Below, piece after piece: positions 1 to 7,995 of a stretch of DNA of 35,156 nucleotides. The stretch spans positions 1-35,156 of the forward strand of contig JAJRWT010000082.1 of assembly GCA_024276675.1 (NCBI GenBank). Reading direction: 5' to 3'. The notes under the pieces were generated by a model. That model worked only from the letters and a program-made list of their open reading frames with translations. It ran no database searches and was not told the origin of the DNA. The translations under genes and the position numbers were made by a program. How positions within the stretch are numbered: the first letter of the stretch is position 1; each line of letters opens with the position of its first letter. This DNA is from Myxococcota bacterium (GTDB lineage Bacteria; Myxococcota_A; UBA796; JAFGLY01).

Positions 1-186
1 CAGATCTGCGGTTCCTCTCCGACGAAACGCAAAAGTGAAACGCCCAGGGCCCGAAACGGTTTCAGATCTGCGGTTCCTCTCCGACGAAACGCAAAAGTGA
101 AACGCCCAGGGCCCGAAACGGTTTCAGATCTGCGGTTCCTCTCCGACGAAACGCAAAAGTGAAACGCCCAGGGCCCGAAACGGTTT
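1..186. repeat. Three identical 62-bp tandem repeat units
   Basis: Three perfect copies begin at 1, 63 and 125 and the array stops at 186; it probably continues left of the window. Each unit holds three GAAACG hexamers (offsets 24, 37 and 53), a GGGCCC palindrome, and a GAAAC-G-GTTTC inverted repeat at the unit junction. The unit is not a multiple of three and no reading frame runs through it. It lies 80 bp downstream of the last gene of the sulfur operon. I see no matching copy elsewhere in the window. The stretch 187-265 after it holds no gene and no clear terminator. Confidence 0.95.
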
Positions 187-265
187 CAAGTGTGTCCCAG
201 GGTGAGGCCAAGCGTGGACGGGCTGTGGAGCGTTGGCACACGGGGAGCGGCTGCGCGAAGGCGGC

Positions 266-901
266 TCAGCAGCCCTCGTCGGCGCCCGTGGCCGCTGGGG
301 CGCGGACCCTCTTGAGGACCGGCGGAGGGGGAGGCGCCGCCACCGCGTCGGAGGTGAGGGACTCCCCCGCGAAGTAGGCCCGCAGGGCCTGCCGCTTCAG
401 CTTGGCCTGCCGGGTGGGCAGGTCGTCGTCCGGGCTGAAATCCACGGGGTCCACGAACTCGCGCTTCCAGGCCTGGTAGCCCCCGTCCAGTCCGCAGACG
501 AAGGGACTCTTCCGGAAGACCTTCCTGGGGAGTTCGATGTTGGCGCTTCCGCTCTCGTCGTAGAACAGCAGGCGCTTGGCCAGGTCCACGCTGGCGGGAA
601 GACTCTCCAGGAAGGCGCGGCCCTGCTGGGCATCCTCGTGGCAGGCAGGGCAACGGACGGCTCCCGGGATGGGCGGCTCGGCCTTCTCGTCCACGCCCTC
701 CGGCTTCATGTCGAAGACCACGAAGTCACGCTTGCCCTCCACGATGCAGTCCGCCAGCTCGGAGGGTTGCACCACTCGCATGTCCAGGTCCGAGATCTGG
801 AAGGTCTTCTCGTGCTGCGGCTCTCCCGCGAGCGAGGCGGCGGCGATGGCGATCCCCAGCGCGAAGCAGACTGCGGCAAAGACGAAAAAGTACTTGTTCA
901 T
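266..901 (-). CDS. Exported rhodanese-like protein with an embedded CPACH motif
   Basis: A 211-residue protein with an N-terminal hydrophobic signal or anchor (about residues 4-25), so it should act outside the cytoplasmic membrane. The body reads as a rhodanese fold: an IPGA turn (78-81) and a typical LDGGYQAWK tail (138-146). The loop that normally carries the catalytic Cys reads YDESG, with Asp115 in the Cys position, so classical sulfurtransferase activity is doubtful. A CPACH sequence at 84-88 fits a c-type heme CxxCH site or a redox/metal Cys pair. The C-terminal 30 residues are Pro/Ala-rich. The start is set by an ATGA overlap with the upstream transporter gene. Last gene of the sulfur operon; it may bind or relay sulfane sulfur or electrons (inference). 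Confidence 0.8.
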   Translation of the reverse strand: MNKYFFVFAAVCFALGIAIAAASLAGEPQHEKTFQISDLDMRVVQPSELADCIVEGKRDFVVFDMKPEGVDEKAEPPIPGAVRCPACHEDAQQGRAFLESLPASVDLAKRLLFYDESGSANIELPRKVFRKSPFVCGLDGGYQAWKREFVDPVDFSPDDDLPTRQAKLKRQALRAYFAGESLTSDAVAAPPPPPVLKRVRAPAATGADEGC

Positions 902-1509
902 GGCTGCTCCTGTCCCTGGCCGTTGCCCATCTTGCTGTCCACGAAGTGGGTCAGGGCGAAGGCTCCGAAGGCCAGGAAGACCACCAGCAGCACCACCACG
1001 CCGGGGGGCAGGCCCAGGACATCTGGCAGCATGAGGCGGCCCATGTACGACGAGGTGTAGAAGTCCTGGATGTAGGGGAAGCTCCAGGCGAAGCCAAGCA
1101 CGCCCACCCCGAAACCCAGCAGGAACACCAGGCCGTCGATCTTGCCCGTGGCCATGGCCACCAGCGACGTTCCCGGGCAGTAGGCCCCGATGTTGAAGCC
1201 CATGCCGAAGATGAAGCCCCCCACCACCTGGGGCCACAGGTAGGTGGGGTTGACGTAGACCAGGTCCAGCTCCAGCACGCCCAGGTAGTACAGCCCGAAC
1301 AAGCCCAGCATGGCCACGACCACGGCGGTGAACATGACCCTCACCACGGCCATGTCGTAGCCGTACCAGACACCGGCCAGGGTCCTGGCGCTGCCGAAAC
1401 CGGCCCGTTCCAGCGAGAAGCCGAACCCGAAGCCCAGCAGTACCGCCATGATGGAAGTGAGGGTGGGAGTCCACTCGAAGACCTTTGAAAACGGTGCGAT
1501 GATCTCCAT
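898..1509 (-). CDS. YeeE/YedE-family sulfur transporter, half-size (CPGTS half)
   Basis: A 203-residue polytopic membrane protein with about five hydrophobic segments. The YCPGTS motif in a Gly-rich helix is the second-half signature of YeeE/YedE (TsuA-type) thiosulfate transporters, whose conserved cysteines are thought to pass thiosulfate through the membrane. The family often occurs as one long protein; here the two halves are separate adjacent genes. The start at 1509 follows an AAGGAG Shine-Dalgarno and lies 1 nt after the stop of the first half. The open frame extends upstream to 1638, but that part overlaps the neighbouring gene and has no membrane-protein character. The substrate is inferred from family and context. 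Confidence 0.88.
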   Translation of the reverse strand: MEIIAPFSKVFEWTPTLTSIMAVLLGFGFGFSLERAGFGSARTLAGVWYGYDMAVVRVMFTAVVVAMLGLFGLYYLGVLELDLVYVNPTYLWPQVVGGFIFGMGFNIGAYCPGTSLVAMATGKIDGLVFLLGFGVGVLGFAWSFPYIQDFYTSSYMGRLMLPDVLGLPPGVVVLLVVFLAFGAFALTHFVDSKMGNGQGQEQP

Positions 1510-1510
1510 C

Positions 1511-2068
1511 TCAGGTCCACTCCTTCCTGAAAAAGTACGCCACGGCGAAACCGCCCGCGAAGACGGCCACCAGGTATGCCCAGCTCCCCGCCGCCAGGGT
1601 GGCCCCGCCGGAGAGCGCCTGGCCCGAGGTGCAGCCACGCGCCAGCCGAGCGCCGTAGGCGGAGATGATCCCGCCGGCGAAGGCCAGCAACAGGCGCGTG
1701 CGCAGCGAGGCCCTGGGGCCCCGGATCACCTGGAAGGAGACGCGCCGAGCCATGGTGCCGCTGAGGAAGCCGCCCAGCAGGATGCCCAGGAACATGTAGA
1801 CAAGGAAGTCCATGAGGGGGTCGCTCTCGGTGGCCAGGTACTTCTTCACGTAGTCGTTCTGCCGCTCCAGCACCTCGTGCGCGGCCTCGGTGCCGCCCGC
1901 GACGGCGGTCTCCACGTTGTGGGCCGTGTAGAGGGAGAGGCGGGTCATGGCACCCGATGCGCCCAGGCCCCTGCCCACCAGGACGAAGGCCGCCAGCAGC
2001 ACCAGCCCCAGTCCGATACCAGCCAGGTATGGGTTGCCGTAGACGGCGGGCTTGAGACGATTCATCAT
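1511..2068 (-). CDS. YeeE/YedE-family sulfur transporter, half-size (GCTSG half)
   Basis: A 185-residue membrane protein: an N-terminal hydrophobic helix (about 15-33), a periplasmic-looking acidic segment, then helices carrying the family hallmark ARLARGCTSGQALSGG and a C-terminal hydrophobic helix. The Cys in RGCTSG is the conserved family cysteine. Its ATG overlaps the stop of the NrfD gene (ATGA at 2065-2068), indicating translational coupling. With the next gene it should form a two-subunit sulfur-compound transporter (thiosulfate in the TsuA branch), feeding or clearing substrate for the neighbouring oxidoreductase. A second Met directly after the first is an equally possible start. Confidence 0.88.
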   Translation of the reverse strand: MMNRLKPAVYGNPYLAGIGLGLVLLAAFVLVGRGLGASGAMTRLSLYTAHNVETAVAGGTEAAHEVLERQNDYVKKYLATESDPLMDFLVYMFLGILLGGFLSGTMARRVSFQVIRGPRASLRTRLLLAFAGGIISAYGARLARGCTSGQALSGGATLAAGSWAYLVAVFAGGFAVAYFFRKEWT

Positions 2069-3321
2069 TTTGCTCCTTGTTGAAGCCGCAGGATCCGTGA
2101 GCCGACCACGTAGCCCAGCACCGCTGCCGCCAGGGCGCCCAATACCACCAGCAGCTCCACCGCGGAAGGCGTGTACGGCATGAGCCCCTCCACCTCCTTG
2201 AATGGGGGGGAGTAGGAGAAGGTCTCGCCCAGCTTGCCCACCATGCTCCGCAGCGGGAACATCTGCCCGGTGTAGACGAAGTTGTAGCGGACGAAGAAGA
2301 TCCCCAACATGGGCAGGATGGCCGCCAGCACCACGAAACCCGGATCCTTGCGGCGGGAACTCAGCAGGATCCCGAAGGAGATGAACAGGCCGATCATCAT
2401 CTCGAAGCCCCAGAAGCTCAGGAACAGGCTGCCGGTGAGCACCTCACTGGTGACCTCGAACTTGTGGTAGTGGCCTCCATAGAGCCCGGCCAGCATCTTC
2501 CAGACCGTGAAGAAGATGACTATGCCGATGAAGAGGGCCAGCAGCTTGCCAAGGACCTCCACCAGGCGCTTGTGCTCGGGCCGGAGCTTGCGGTCGTTCT
2601 CGAAGTAGTCGGTGAAGTAGGTGATGATGATGAGCAGCGCGGCGCCGCAGATGAGGGCCGTGGCGATGAAGTAGATGGGGAGGAAGGGCCCGTACCAGTA
2701 GGGTCTGGCGTGCAGGAGCCCGAAGACGCCCCCCAGGTTGGAGCAAGCTGCAAGCGCCGTGAGGATGCTCAGGATCCCCGCGATCCGAGCGCGGGCGTGC
2801 TGCTCGGTCATGAGAAAGATGAGTTCCGCCGAGATAAAGAGCATGTAGCCACCGTAGAGCACACCCATCCACCAGATTGGCGCCTTGGGGTTGGGCGAGA
2901 TCACGGCGTACAGCGCGAGCCTGAAGGGATACTCCAGCTCTGATGCGATGACCGCGAAGCCGATGGACAAGATCAGAAGCGCAAGGAATATCGCCTGCTT
3001 GGCCAAAGGGATGAAGAGCTTGAAGCCGAAGACGTGCCCCAGCGAACTCACCAGGCACAACCCAGACCCGGAGACCACGAAGAACACGTAGGTGGCGATG
3101 AGCAGCCCCCATGGGACCTGGTCGGTGGTTCCCAGGGCCTCGTGCCCCCGGAAGAAAGCCACGAGGACCGCCACCACCCCCACGGCCAGCACCAGCAGAA
3201 AGAACTGCAACGCATGCTTGCCACGCGCCAGGTGGGGGGCGTCACCCGGCTGGACGCGGAAGAGTCGCGAGACACGCCGCCCCATGTCGGGCTGGACGAA
3301 ACTGTCAACCGATACTGCCAT
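2065..3321 (-). CDS. nrfD: NrfD/PsrC-family membrane subunit of molybdoenzyme
   Basis: A 418-residue integral membrane protein with about ten hydrophobic segments (first near 38-58, last near 390-412), as in the longer NrfD/HybB-type anchors rather than the eight-helix PsrC. Family members exchange electrons between the quinone pool and an iron-sulfur subunit and anchor the complex in the membrane. It sits 15 nt after the ferredoxin-subunit gene with a GGAGGAT ribosome site in the gap, and overlaps the next gene by 4 nt. Together with the two upstream genes it makes a standard CISM (complex iron-sulfur molybdoenzyme) trio. The direction of electron flow cannot be told from sequence. Confidence 0.92.
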   Translation of the reverse strand: MAVSVDSFVQPDMGRRVSRLFRVQPGDAPHLARGKHALQFFLLVLAVGVVAVLVAFFRGHEALGTTDQVPWGLLIATYVFFVVSGSGLCLVSSLGHVFGFKLFIPLAKQAIFLALLILSIGFAVIASELEYPFRLALYAVISPNPKAPIWWMGVLYGGYMLFISAELIFLMTEQHARARIAGILSILTALAACSNLGGVFGLLHARPYWYGPFLPIYFIATALICGAALLIIITYFTDYFENDRKLRPEHKRLVEVLGKLLALFIGIVIFFTVWKMLAGLYGGHYHKFEVTSEVLTGSLFLSFWGFEMMIGLFISFGILLSSRRKDPGFVVLAAILPMLGIFFVRYNFVYTGQMFPLRSMVGKLGETFSYSPPFKEVEGLMPYTPSAVELLVVLGALAAAVLGYVVGSRILRLQQGAK

Positions 3322-3336
3322 CCCCGGATCCTCCCA

Positions 3337-3879
3337 TCAATCGTTCAGCAGGTAGTAGACGTTGGGACCAGTGTCCTCGTCCGGCTTGAGGACGTGGTAC
3401 CTGCGCTGGTGGAGCTGGTGGAAGACCCTGCTGCCCCGGTCGTCCAGGTCCCCGAATGTGATGGCTCCGGTGGGGCACACGCTTGCGCAGGCAGGCACCT
3501 TTCCCTCCCGCACCCGGTGGATGCAGAAGGTGCACTTCTCCACGTGCCCCTCGGGGTGCACGTAGCGGACGTCGTAGGGGCAGGCCAGTATGCAGGTCTT
3601 GCAACCGATACACTTTTCCTTGGTGACCACGACGATGCCGCCCTCCTCGTAGTGGCTGGCCCGTGTAGGGCAGGCATCGACGCAAGGAGCGTTGGTGCAA
3701 TGGTTGCAACGCTCGGAGCGGGTCTCGACCCAGAGGTTGGGAAAGAGCCCCCCCTGCACCTGGGCGGTCCAGCAGCGGGCCACGGTCTCGGGCACCTTGT
3801 TCTCGGCCGAACAGGCGACGACGCAGGCGTTGCAACCTACGCAAAGCCGCGTGTCGATGGTCATTACGTAGCGAGCCAT
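3337..3879 (-). CDS. psrB: PsrB/PhsB-type four-[4Fe-4S] electron-transfer subunit
   Basis: A 180-residue ferredoxin-like subunit with four Cys clusters in the usual DmsB/PsrB order: CVGCNACVVAC near 13-23, CNHCTNAPCVDAC in the middle, CIGCKTCILAC, then CTFC with a distal CASVCP. All ligands for four [4Fe-4S] clusters appear present. There is no signal peptide; such subunits usually ride through the Tat pathway with the catalytic subunit. It passes electrons between the molybdenum subunit and the NrfD quinone site. The start lies 1 nt after the stop of the catalytic-subunit gene. Related subunits in Dms, Nrf, Ttr and Soe systems look alike, so the symbol follows the catalytic partner. Confidence 0.92.
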   Translation of the reverse strand: MARYVMTIDTRLCVGCNACVVACSAENKVPETVARCWTAQVQGGLFPNLWVETRSERCNHCTNAPCVDACPTRASHYEEGGIVVVTKEKCIGCKTCILACPYDVRYVHPEGHVEKCTFCIHRVREGKVPACASVCPTGAITFGDLDDRGSRVFHQLHQRRYHVLKPDEDTGPNVYYLLND

Positions 3880-3880
3880 G

Positions 3881-6232
3881 TCACACCCTCTCCAGGGCCA
3901 CGAAGTTGACGTTCATGCCGGTCCCACCCATGATGGGATCCCGCTTTACCTGTGTCACCAGCACCGAATCGCTGGCGCCCTTGTCGTAGACGGCGCGCAG
4001 CCTCTTGTCCTGGCGCCCGAAGCCGTGGACCATGTACACGCAGTCCTGCCGGATACGCTGGGTGACGAAGAGTGCGATGGGACCGCTGCGGACGCCGTCC
4101 TGGTTCACCAGCATCACCCTGTCGCCGTTTTCGAAGCCCTGTATCCTTGCCATGTCGGCGTTGAGCCACAGCACGTTCTCGGGGAAGACCTTCAGCAGGT
4201 TCCTGTTGTTGGTGGTGCGCGTGAAGGTATGCACCGGCGCCCGCCCGAACAGGAGCCGGAAATAGCCGGCCGGCGGCTCCGTGGGTGGGTGGAAATGCGG
4301 TATGGACTCCAGGCCCGGAGGCAGTTGGGCGTCGGCGTGCTCCTCGCCCCCGGCCCCATCCCCGGACTCGGCTCTTCCTGGCGGTTCGGCCTCGGCCGCC
4401 TTCTCCTCGGCCGCCTTCTCCTCGAGCGCTTTCTCCTCGGGGGCTTTCTCCTCGCCAGGCGCGGAGCCCTGTAGACTGGCCAACACCGTGCTGACGAACT
4501 CCACCTTGCCCGTGGCGGTGGGGAAGGCCATCTGCACTGAATCGTCGTAGATGGGGGGGGGATCCTTGACTATCACGCCCTTTTCCTTCAACAGGCCAAA
4601 GTCCAGGCCTGATCTCTCGGCGCGGTCCTTGACCAACTCCTGGGCGTTGGCGTGGGGGAAGTAGGACCCCAGGCCCATCCTGTCTGCGATCCCCTTTGCC
4701 ATGTCGTAGCCCGGCCGCGAATCGTGCAGGGGCTCCACCACCGGCTGTCGCAGCGCCACGTATGGGACGCGGTACCTGGGGCTGTGCAGGTCGTCGTAGC
4801 GTTCCAGGTAGGTGCACTCGGGGAGGACCACGTCGGCGTAGCCGGTGACTTCCGCGGGCATGGTGTCGATGGCCACGACGAACTCGAGCTGCTTCATCAC
4901 CTGGACGACCCGGTTGGTGTTGGGCAGCGAGGTGGGCACGTTGCAGCCATAGACGATCCAGGCCCTGACCGCCGGCTCCCGGCCCCCGTCGGTGGATGAG
5001 GCCTCGCACACGTCGTAGGCGGGGGGTTCCTTCACCACCACCCAGGGCAGATGGCCGGAGAAGTGTTTCAGCTCCGGGTAGGCGGGGCGATCCAGCTTTG
5101 CCAGGGGCACCTTGTTGCCCAGGTAGATACCGCCGCGCTTGCCCCAGTTGCCCAGCAGGGCGTTGAGGATGGCGATGGCCCGGAGCCGCTGGGTGTCGTC
5201 GCCGTACCAGGTGGCGTGCCGCCCGGGGTTGACCAGCGAGGCCGGAGCGTGCCATCCCAGCTCCCTGGCGGTCTGCCGGATGATATCCGGCTGGATGCCC
5301 GTGTGGACGAAGGCCCACTCGGGGGTCTTGTCGGAGACGTATTCCTTGAACGACTCGAAGCCGTAGACGTTGGCCTGGACGAAGTCCTTGGCGTAGAGGC
5401 CCTCCTGGATGAGCACCTGGGCCCAGGCCAGCAGCAGGGCGATGTCGGTGCCCGGCTTGATGGGCAGCCAGTAGCGGGACTTGGAGGCGATCATGGAGAA
5501 TCGCGGGTCCACCGTGATGAACGTGGCCCCGGCGGCGTTGGCCGCGGACATGTCCTGGACCATGGTGTTGTGCATGTTCTCGCCCAGGTGGCTTCCCAGG
5601 AAAGCCACGCAACGGGAGTTGCGCAGGTCCAGCATCTCCGGTGTTCCGCCCACGTCGGTCCCGTAGGTGAGATCCAGGCCCACTGCCCGGGGCCCTCGAC
5701 ACTGGTCATAGGATGGCGCCGCGATGACTCCGCTCCCCATGGCCTTGACCAGGTGCTTGAAGGAGCTGCCCCCCGCTCCGTGGGAGTAGAGCGCGATGCT
5801 CTGGGGGCCGTAGTTTTCCTTGATGGCCGTGAGCTTCTCGGCCACGTGGTCCAGCGCCTCGTCCCAACTCACCGGCTTCCAGCGCTGTTGGCCGTTTACC
5901 TCCACCCGCAGGAGGGGCTGCTTGAGCCGATCGGGGTCGTAGAGCGCACCGACACCCCCGGCTCCCCTGGGGCAGAGCTTCCCGTTGGAGAGCGGGTGCT
6001 CCGGGTTGCCCTCCAGCTTGGTCACGCGGCCGTCCACCACGTGGGCCAAAACCCCGCACTTCCAGAAGCAGAGTTCGCAGAAGGTGGGGACGACGCGAGT
6101 GCCCTCGGTCCCCGGATCGAAGTCGGGAGAGGCCTGGGAGATCCGCAGAGGCAGGCCCAGGGATGCGGCGCCCACCCCAAGGATGGTGGCGGCGGAGATC
6201 TTGAGGAATTCCCTTCGCGTTCGCTGTTTCAT
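3881..6232 (-). CDS. psrA: Tat-exported molybdopterin oxidoreductase, PsrA/PhsA type (polysulfide/thiosulfate reductase-like)
   Basis: A 783-residue catalytic subunit. The twin-arginine signal RREFLK lies at residues 6-11, followed by a hydrophobic stretch. A [4Fe-4S] motif uses Cys52, 55, 59 and 87. The YDQCRGPR motif puts Cys178 where PsrA/PhsA coordinate molybdenum. Length fits PsrA/PhsA better than SoeA or TtrA, which are longer. An EEKA-rich acidic insert at about 584-640 precedes the C-terminal molybdopterin dinucleotide-binding domain; such an insert is unusual. The ATG overlaps the arsR stop (ATGA). Likely periplasmic, reducing or oxidising sulfur compounds with the two downstream subunits. 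Family is firm; substrate is inferred from the YeeE and rhodanese neighbours, and other substrates such as sulfite remain possible. Confidence 0.9.
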   Translation of the reverse strand: MKQRTRREFLKISAATILGVGAASLGLPLRISQASPDFDPGTEGTRVVPTFCELCFWKCGVLAHVVDGRVTKLEGNPEHPLSNGKLCPRGAGGVGALYDPDRLKQPLLRVEVNGQQRWKPVSWDEALDHVAEKLTAIKENYGPQSIALYSHGAGGSSFKHLVKAMGSGVIAAPSYDQCRGPRAVGLDLTYGTDVGGTPEMLDLRNSRCVAFLGSHLGENMHNTMVQDMSAANAAGATFITVDPRFSMIASKSRYWLPIKPGTDIALLLAWAQVLIQEGLYAKDFVQANVYGFESFKEYVSDKTPEWAFVHTGIQPDIIRQTARELGWHAPASLVNPGRHATWYGDDTQRLRAIAILNALLGNWGKRGGIYLGNKVPLAKLDRPAYPELKHFSGHLPWVVVKEPPAYDVCEASSTDGGREPAVRAWIVYGCNVPTSLPNTNRVVQVMKQLEFVVAIDTMPAEVTGYADVVLPECTYLERYDDLHSPRYRVPYVALRQPVVEPLHDSRPGYDMAKGIADRMGLGSYFPHANAQELVKDRAERSGLDFGLLKEKGVIVKDPPPIYDDSVQMAFPTATGKVEFVSTVLASLQGSAPGEEKAPEEKALEEKAAEEKAAEAEPPGRAESGDGAGGEEHADAQLPPGLESIPHFHPPTEPPAGYFRLLFGRAPVHTFTRTTNNRNLLKVFPENVLWLNADMARIQGFENGDRVMLVNQDGVRSGPIALFVTQRIRQDCVYMVHGFGRQDKRLRAVYDKGASDSVLVTQVKRDPIMGGTGMNVNFVALERV

Positions 6233-6660
6233 CGGCTTGTCCCTTTGCTTGCCTGGGTGGAATCGCCCCGGGAGTCGAACAGCCGTTTGCGATCCCTGGC
6301 ACCCCTCTTGATGATGTCGCGCACCATGTCGCAGACCACGGCCACCTCCGGGTCGTTGAGCCTGTAGAAGGTGTGCTTACCGTCACGACGCGACACAACG
6401 ATTCCCACGTTCCGAAGAACCGCCAGGTGCTGGGAGATGGTGGATTGGGCCAGACGCAGCCGCCCGGCGATGTTGGACACAGTCAGCTCCTTCTCCCGCA
6501 GGGCATCGACTATGAGCAAGCGGGCCGGGTTGCCCATGGTTCGACAAAAACGGGCTTGAATCTCGATGATTGCCTGCTCCTGGAGAAGCGGATCAACCCG
6601 TGCGGAGACCGCGTCGCCAGGAGGGGGCTCGGCTCTCTGTTCACCCATGGATGTCTTCAT
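6229..6660 (-). CDS. ArsR-family transcriptional regulator of the sulfur operon
   Basis: A 143-residue winged-helix protein. The recognition region runs about 59-101, including AQSTISQHLAVLR and the wing RRDGKHTFYRL. Two cysteines are present, Cys39 just before GNPARLLIV and Cys110 in the C-terminal helix; a thiol or metal switch is possible, but Cys39 is not at the SqrR/BigR position, where this protein has Asp52. The start at 6660 is chosen because GAGAAAGG lies 6 nt upstream; the frame stays open further upstream without a ribosome site. It overlaps the oxidoreductase gene by ATGA, so it is the first gene of the operon and probably autoregulates it. Candidate operators lie at 6958-7005, with related heptamers near 6685 and 6716. 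Confidence 0.9.
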   Translation of the reverse strand: MKTSMGEQRAEPPPGDAVSARVDPLLQEQAIIEIQARFCRTMGNPARLLIVDALREKELTVSNIAGRLRLAQSTISQHLAVLRNVGIVVSRRDGKHTFYRLNDPEVAVVCDMVRDIIKRGARDRKRLFDSRGDSTQASKGTSR

Positions 6661-7144
6661 GCCGTGCCTTTCTCGCCATATCAATGTTTCGCTTTCTTCA
6701 AATACCTGGATATTTCGTTGCAGCGCCCTCTCAGCAGGGTTCATGCCAAGCTGAGAATCGCGTTCAGGAAGGGCCGCCTGGTCTCCGCCATCCCTGCGCC
6801 GGGCCCACCGCATCGCGGGGGATTCCCGGCCTCGTCCCTCGCCAGGCCGAGTCATGATCGCCCCCTCCCCCTGCCCAGGAAACCCTCCACTGGACCTCCG
6901 GCCTCCTCCCAGCCCGCACCGGGCTGCCCTCTGCCCCCCCAACGCAGCGAGACAGCCTGCAACAAAATGTTGCATAATGTCGCATATTGTTTCAACCATC
7001 TCGCACCTGGCGAGCACTTCCCCGTCCCGGGAAAGCCAGAGGCCGTCGGGGAATATGGATCCCCCCACCCTGGGCCACGAGCTGTGGCGCGTCGACGCTG
7101 GCCCGCGCCCACTTTCTTGATTCCCGTCAGCTACGAGCATAGGA
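6661..7144. other. Intergenic leader of the arsR-psr operon
   Basis: No convincing gene. The frame in line with arsR is open upstream, but its translation is Arg/Gly/Pro-rich with no ribosome site, as expected of GC-rich noncoding DNA. Two AT-richer islands stand out: 6678-6722, next to the arsR start, and 6958-7005, which holds the phased heptamers. A minus-strand TTGAAG near the first island could be a -35 box, but no good -10 box matches it. Confidence 0.5.
6958..7005. promoter_or_regulatory. Candidate operator: heptamers phased at about one helical turn
   Basis: TGCAACA (6958-6964) is the inverted copy of TGTTGCA (6968-6974), with a 3-nt centre. Direct relatives TGTCGCA (6978-6984) and TGTTTCA (6988-6994) follow at exactly 10-bp steps, and TCTCGCA (6999-7005) is a weaker fifth. 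This AT-rich island lies about 300 bp upstream of arsR, between it and the hairpin that ends the next gene. Same-face repeated sites fit a dimeric winged-helix repressor, with ArsR the obvious candidate. The repeat is seen; the binder is inferred. Confidence 0.5.
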
Positions 7145-7192
7145 CCGAGGGCAGGCCAGGCCCCTATACGCCGGGCCCTGGCCTGGCCTCGG
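7145..7192 (-). terminator. Strong GC hairpin just after the repeat lipoprotein gene
   Basis: Two 20-nt arms (7145-7164 and 7173-7192) pair at 18 of 20 positions around an 8-nt loop. The hairpin starts 3 nt past the stop codon at 7196-7198. No T-run follows on either strand, so it is not a canonical intrinsic terminator; it may act with Rho or protect the 3' end of the message. Confidence 0.55.
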
Positions 7193-7195
7193 CTC

Positions 7196-7723
<528 letters not shown>

Positions 7724-7995
7724 GGTCTCATCCTCCTGTACCCTGTCCTGACCCGGGGGGTCATGGTACTCCGATTGCGGAGAGATGGGAACCCAAAAAT
7801 CGCAGAATCGTCGTTGCGGCACCGGCAGGCAGCCGCTCGCTGCGCCTGCCAACAGCCCCTTCAGGGATCTGCCCCGTGTCCCCGTTGGGCTATAATGCAT
7901 GCACGACCTGGAAACGACAGTCCACCGCACCCTGCCAGTGACAGCTCGCTGAAAGAAAACCAGGGCTCTCAAGACAACTTTCTTTCCTGGAGACC

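Noticed and set aside
1..186. CRISPR array reading of the 62-bp repeats
   Set aside because: All three units are identical over their full length, so there are no distinct spacers, and no cas gene is in the window.
6290..6315. Sigma-54-like TGGCAC-N5-TTGA on the plus strand
   Set aside because: It lies inside the arsR gene, points away from any gene, and deviates from the GG-GC consensus spacing.
6229..6660. ArsR protein as a canonical SqrR/BigR persulfide sensor
   Set aside because: Two cysteines exist, but Cys39 sits before the GNPARLLIV helix, whereas the sensor Cys follows that helix; Asp52 is in its place. Sulfur sensing stays possible but not shown.
6661..7140. N-terminal extension of the ArsR protein by up to 160 residues
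   Set aside because: The added sequence is Arg/Gly/Pro-rich and unlike the family, its possible starts lack ribosome sites, and the phased operator-like heptamers lie inside it. The start at 6660 has a good ribosome site.
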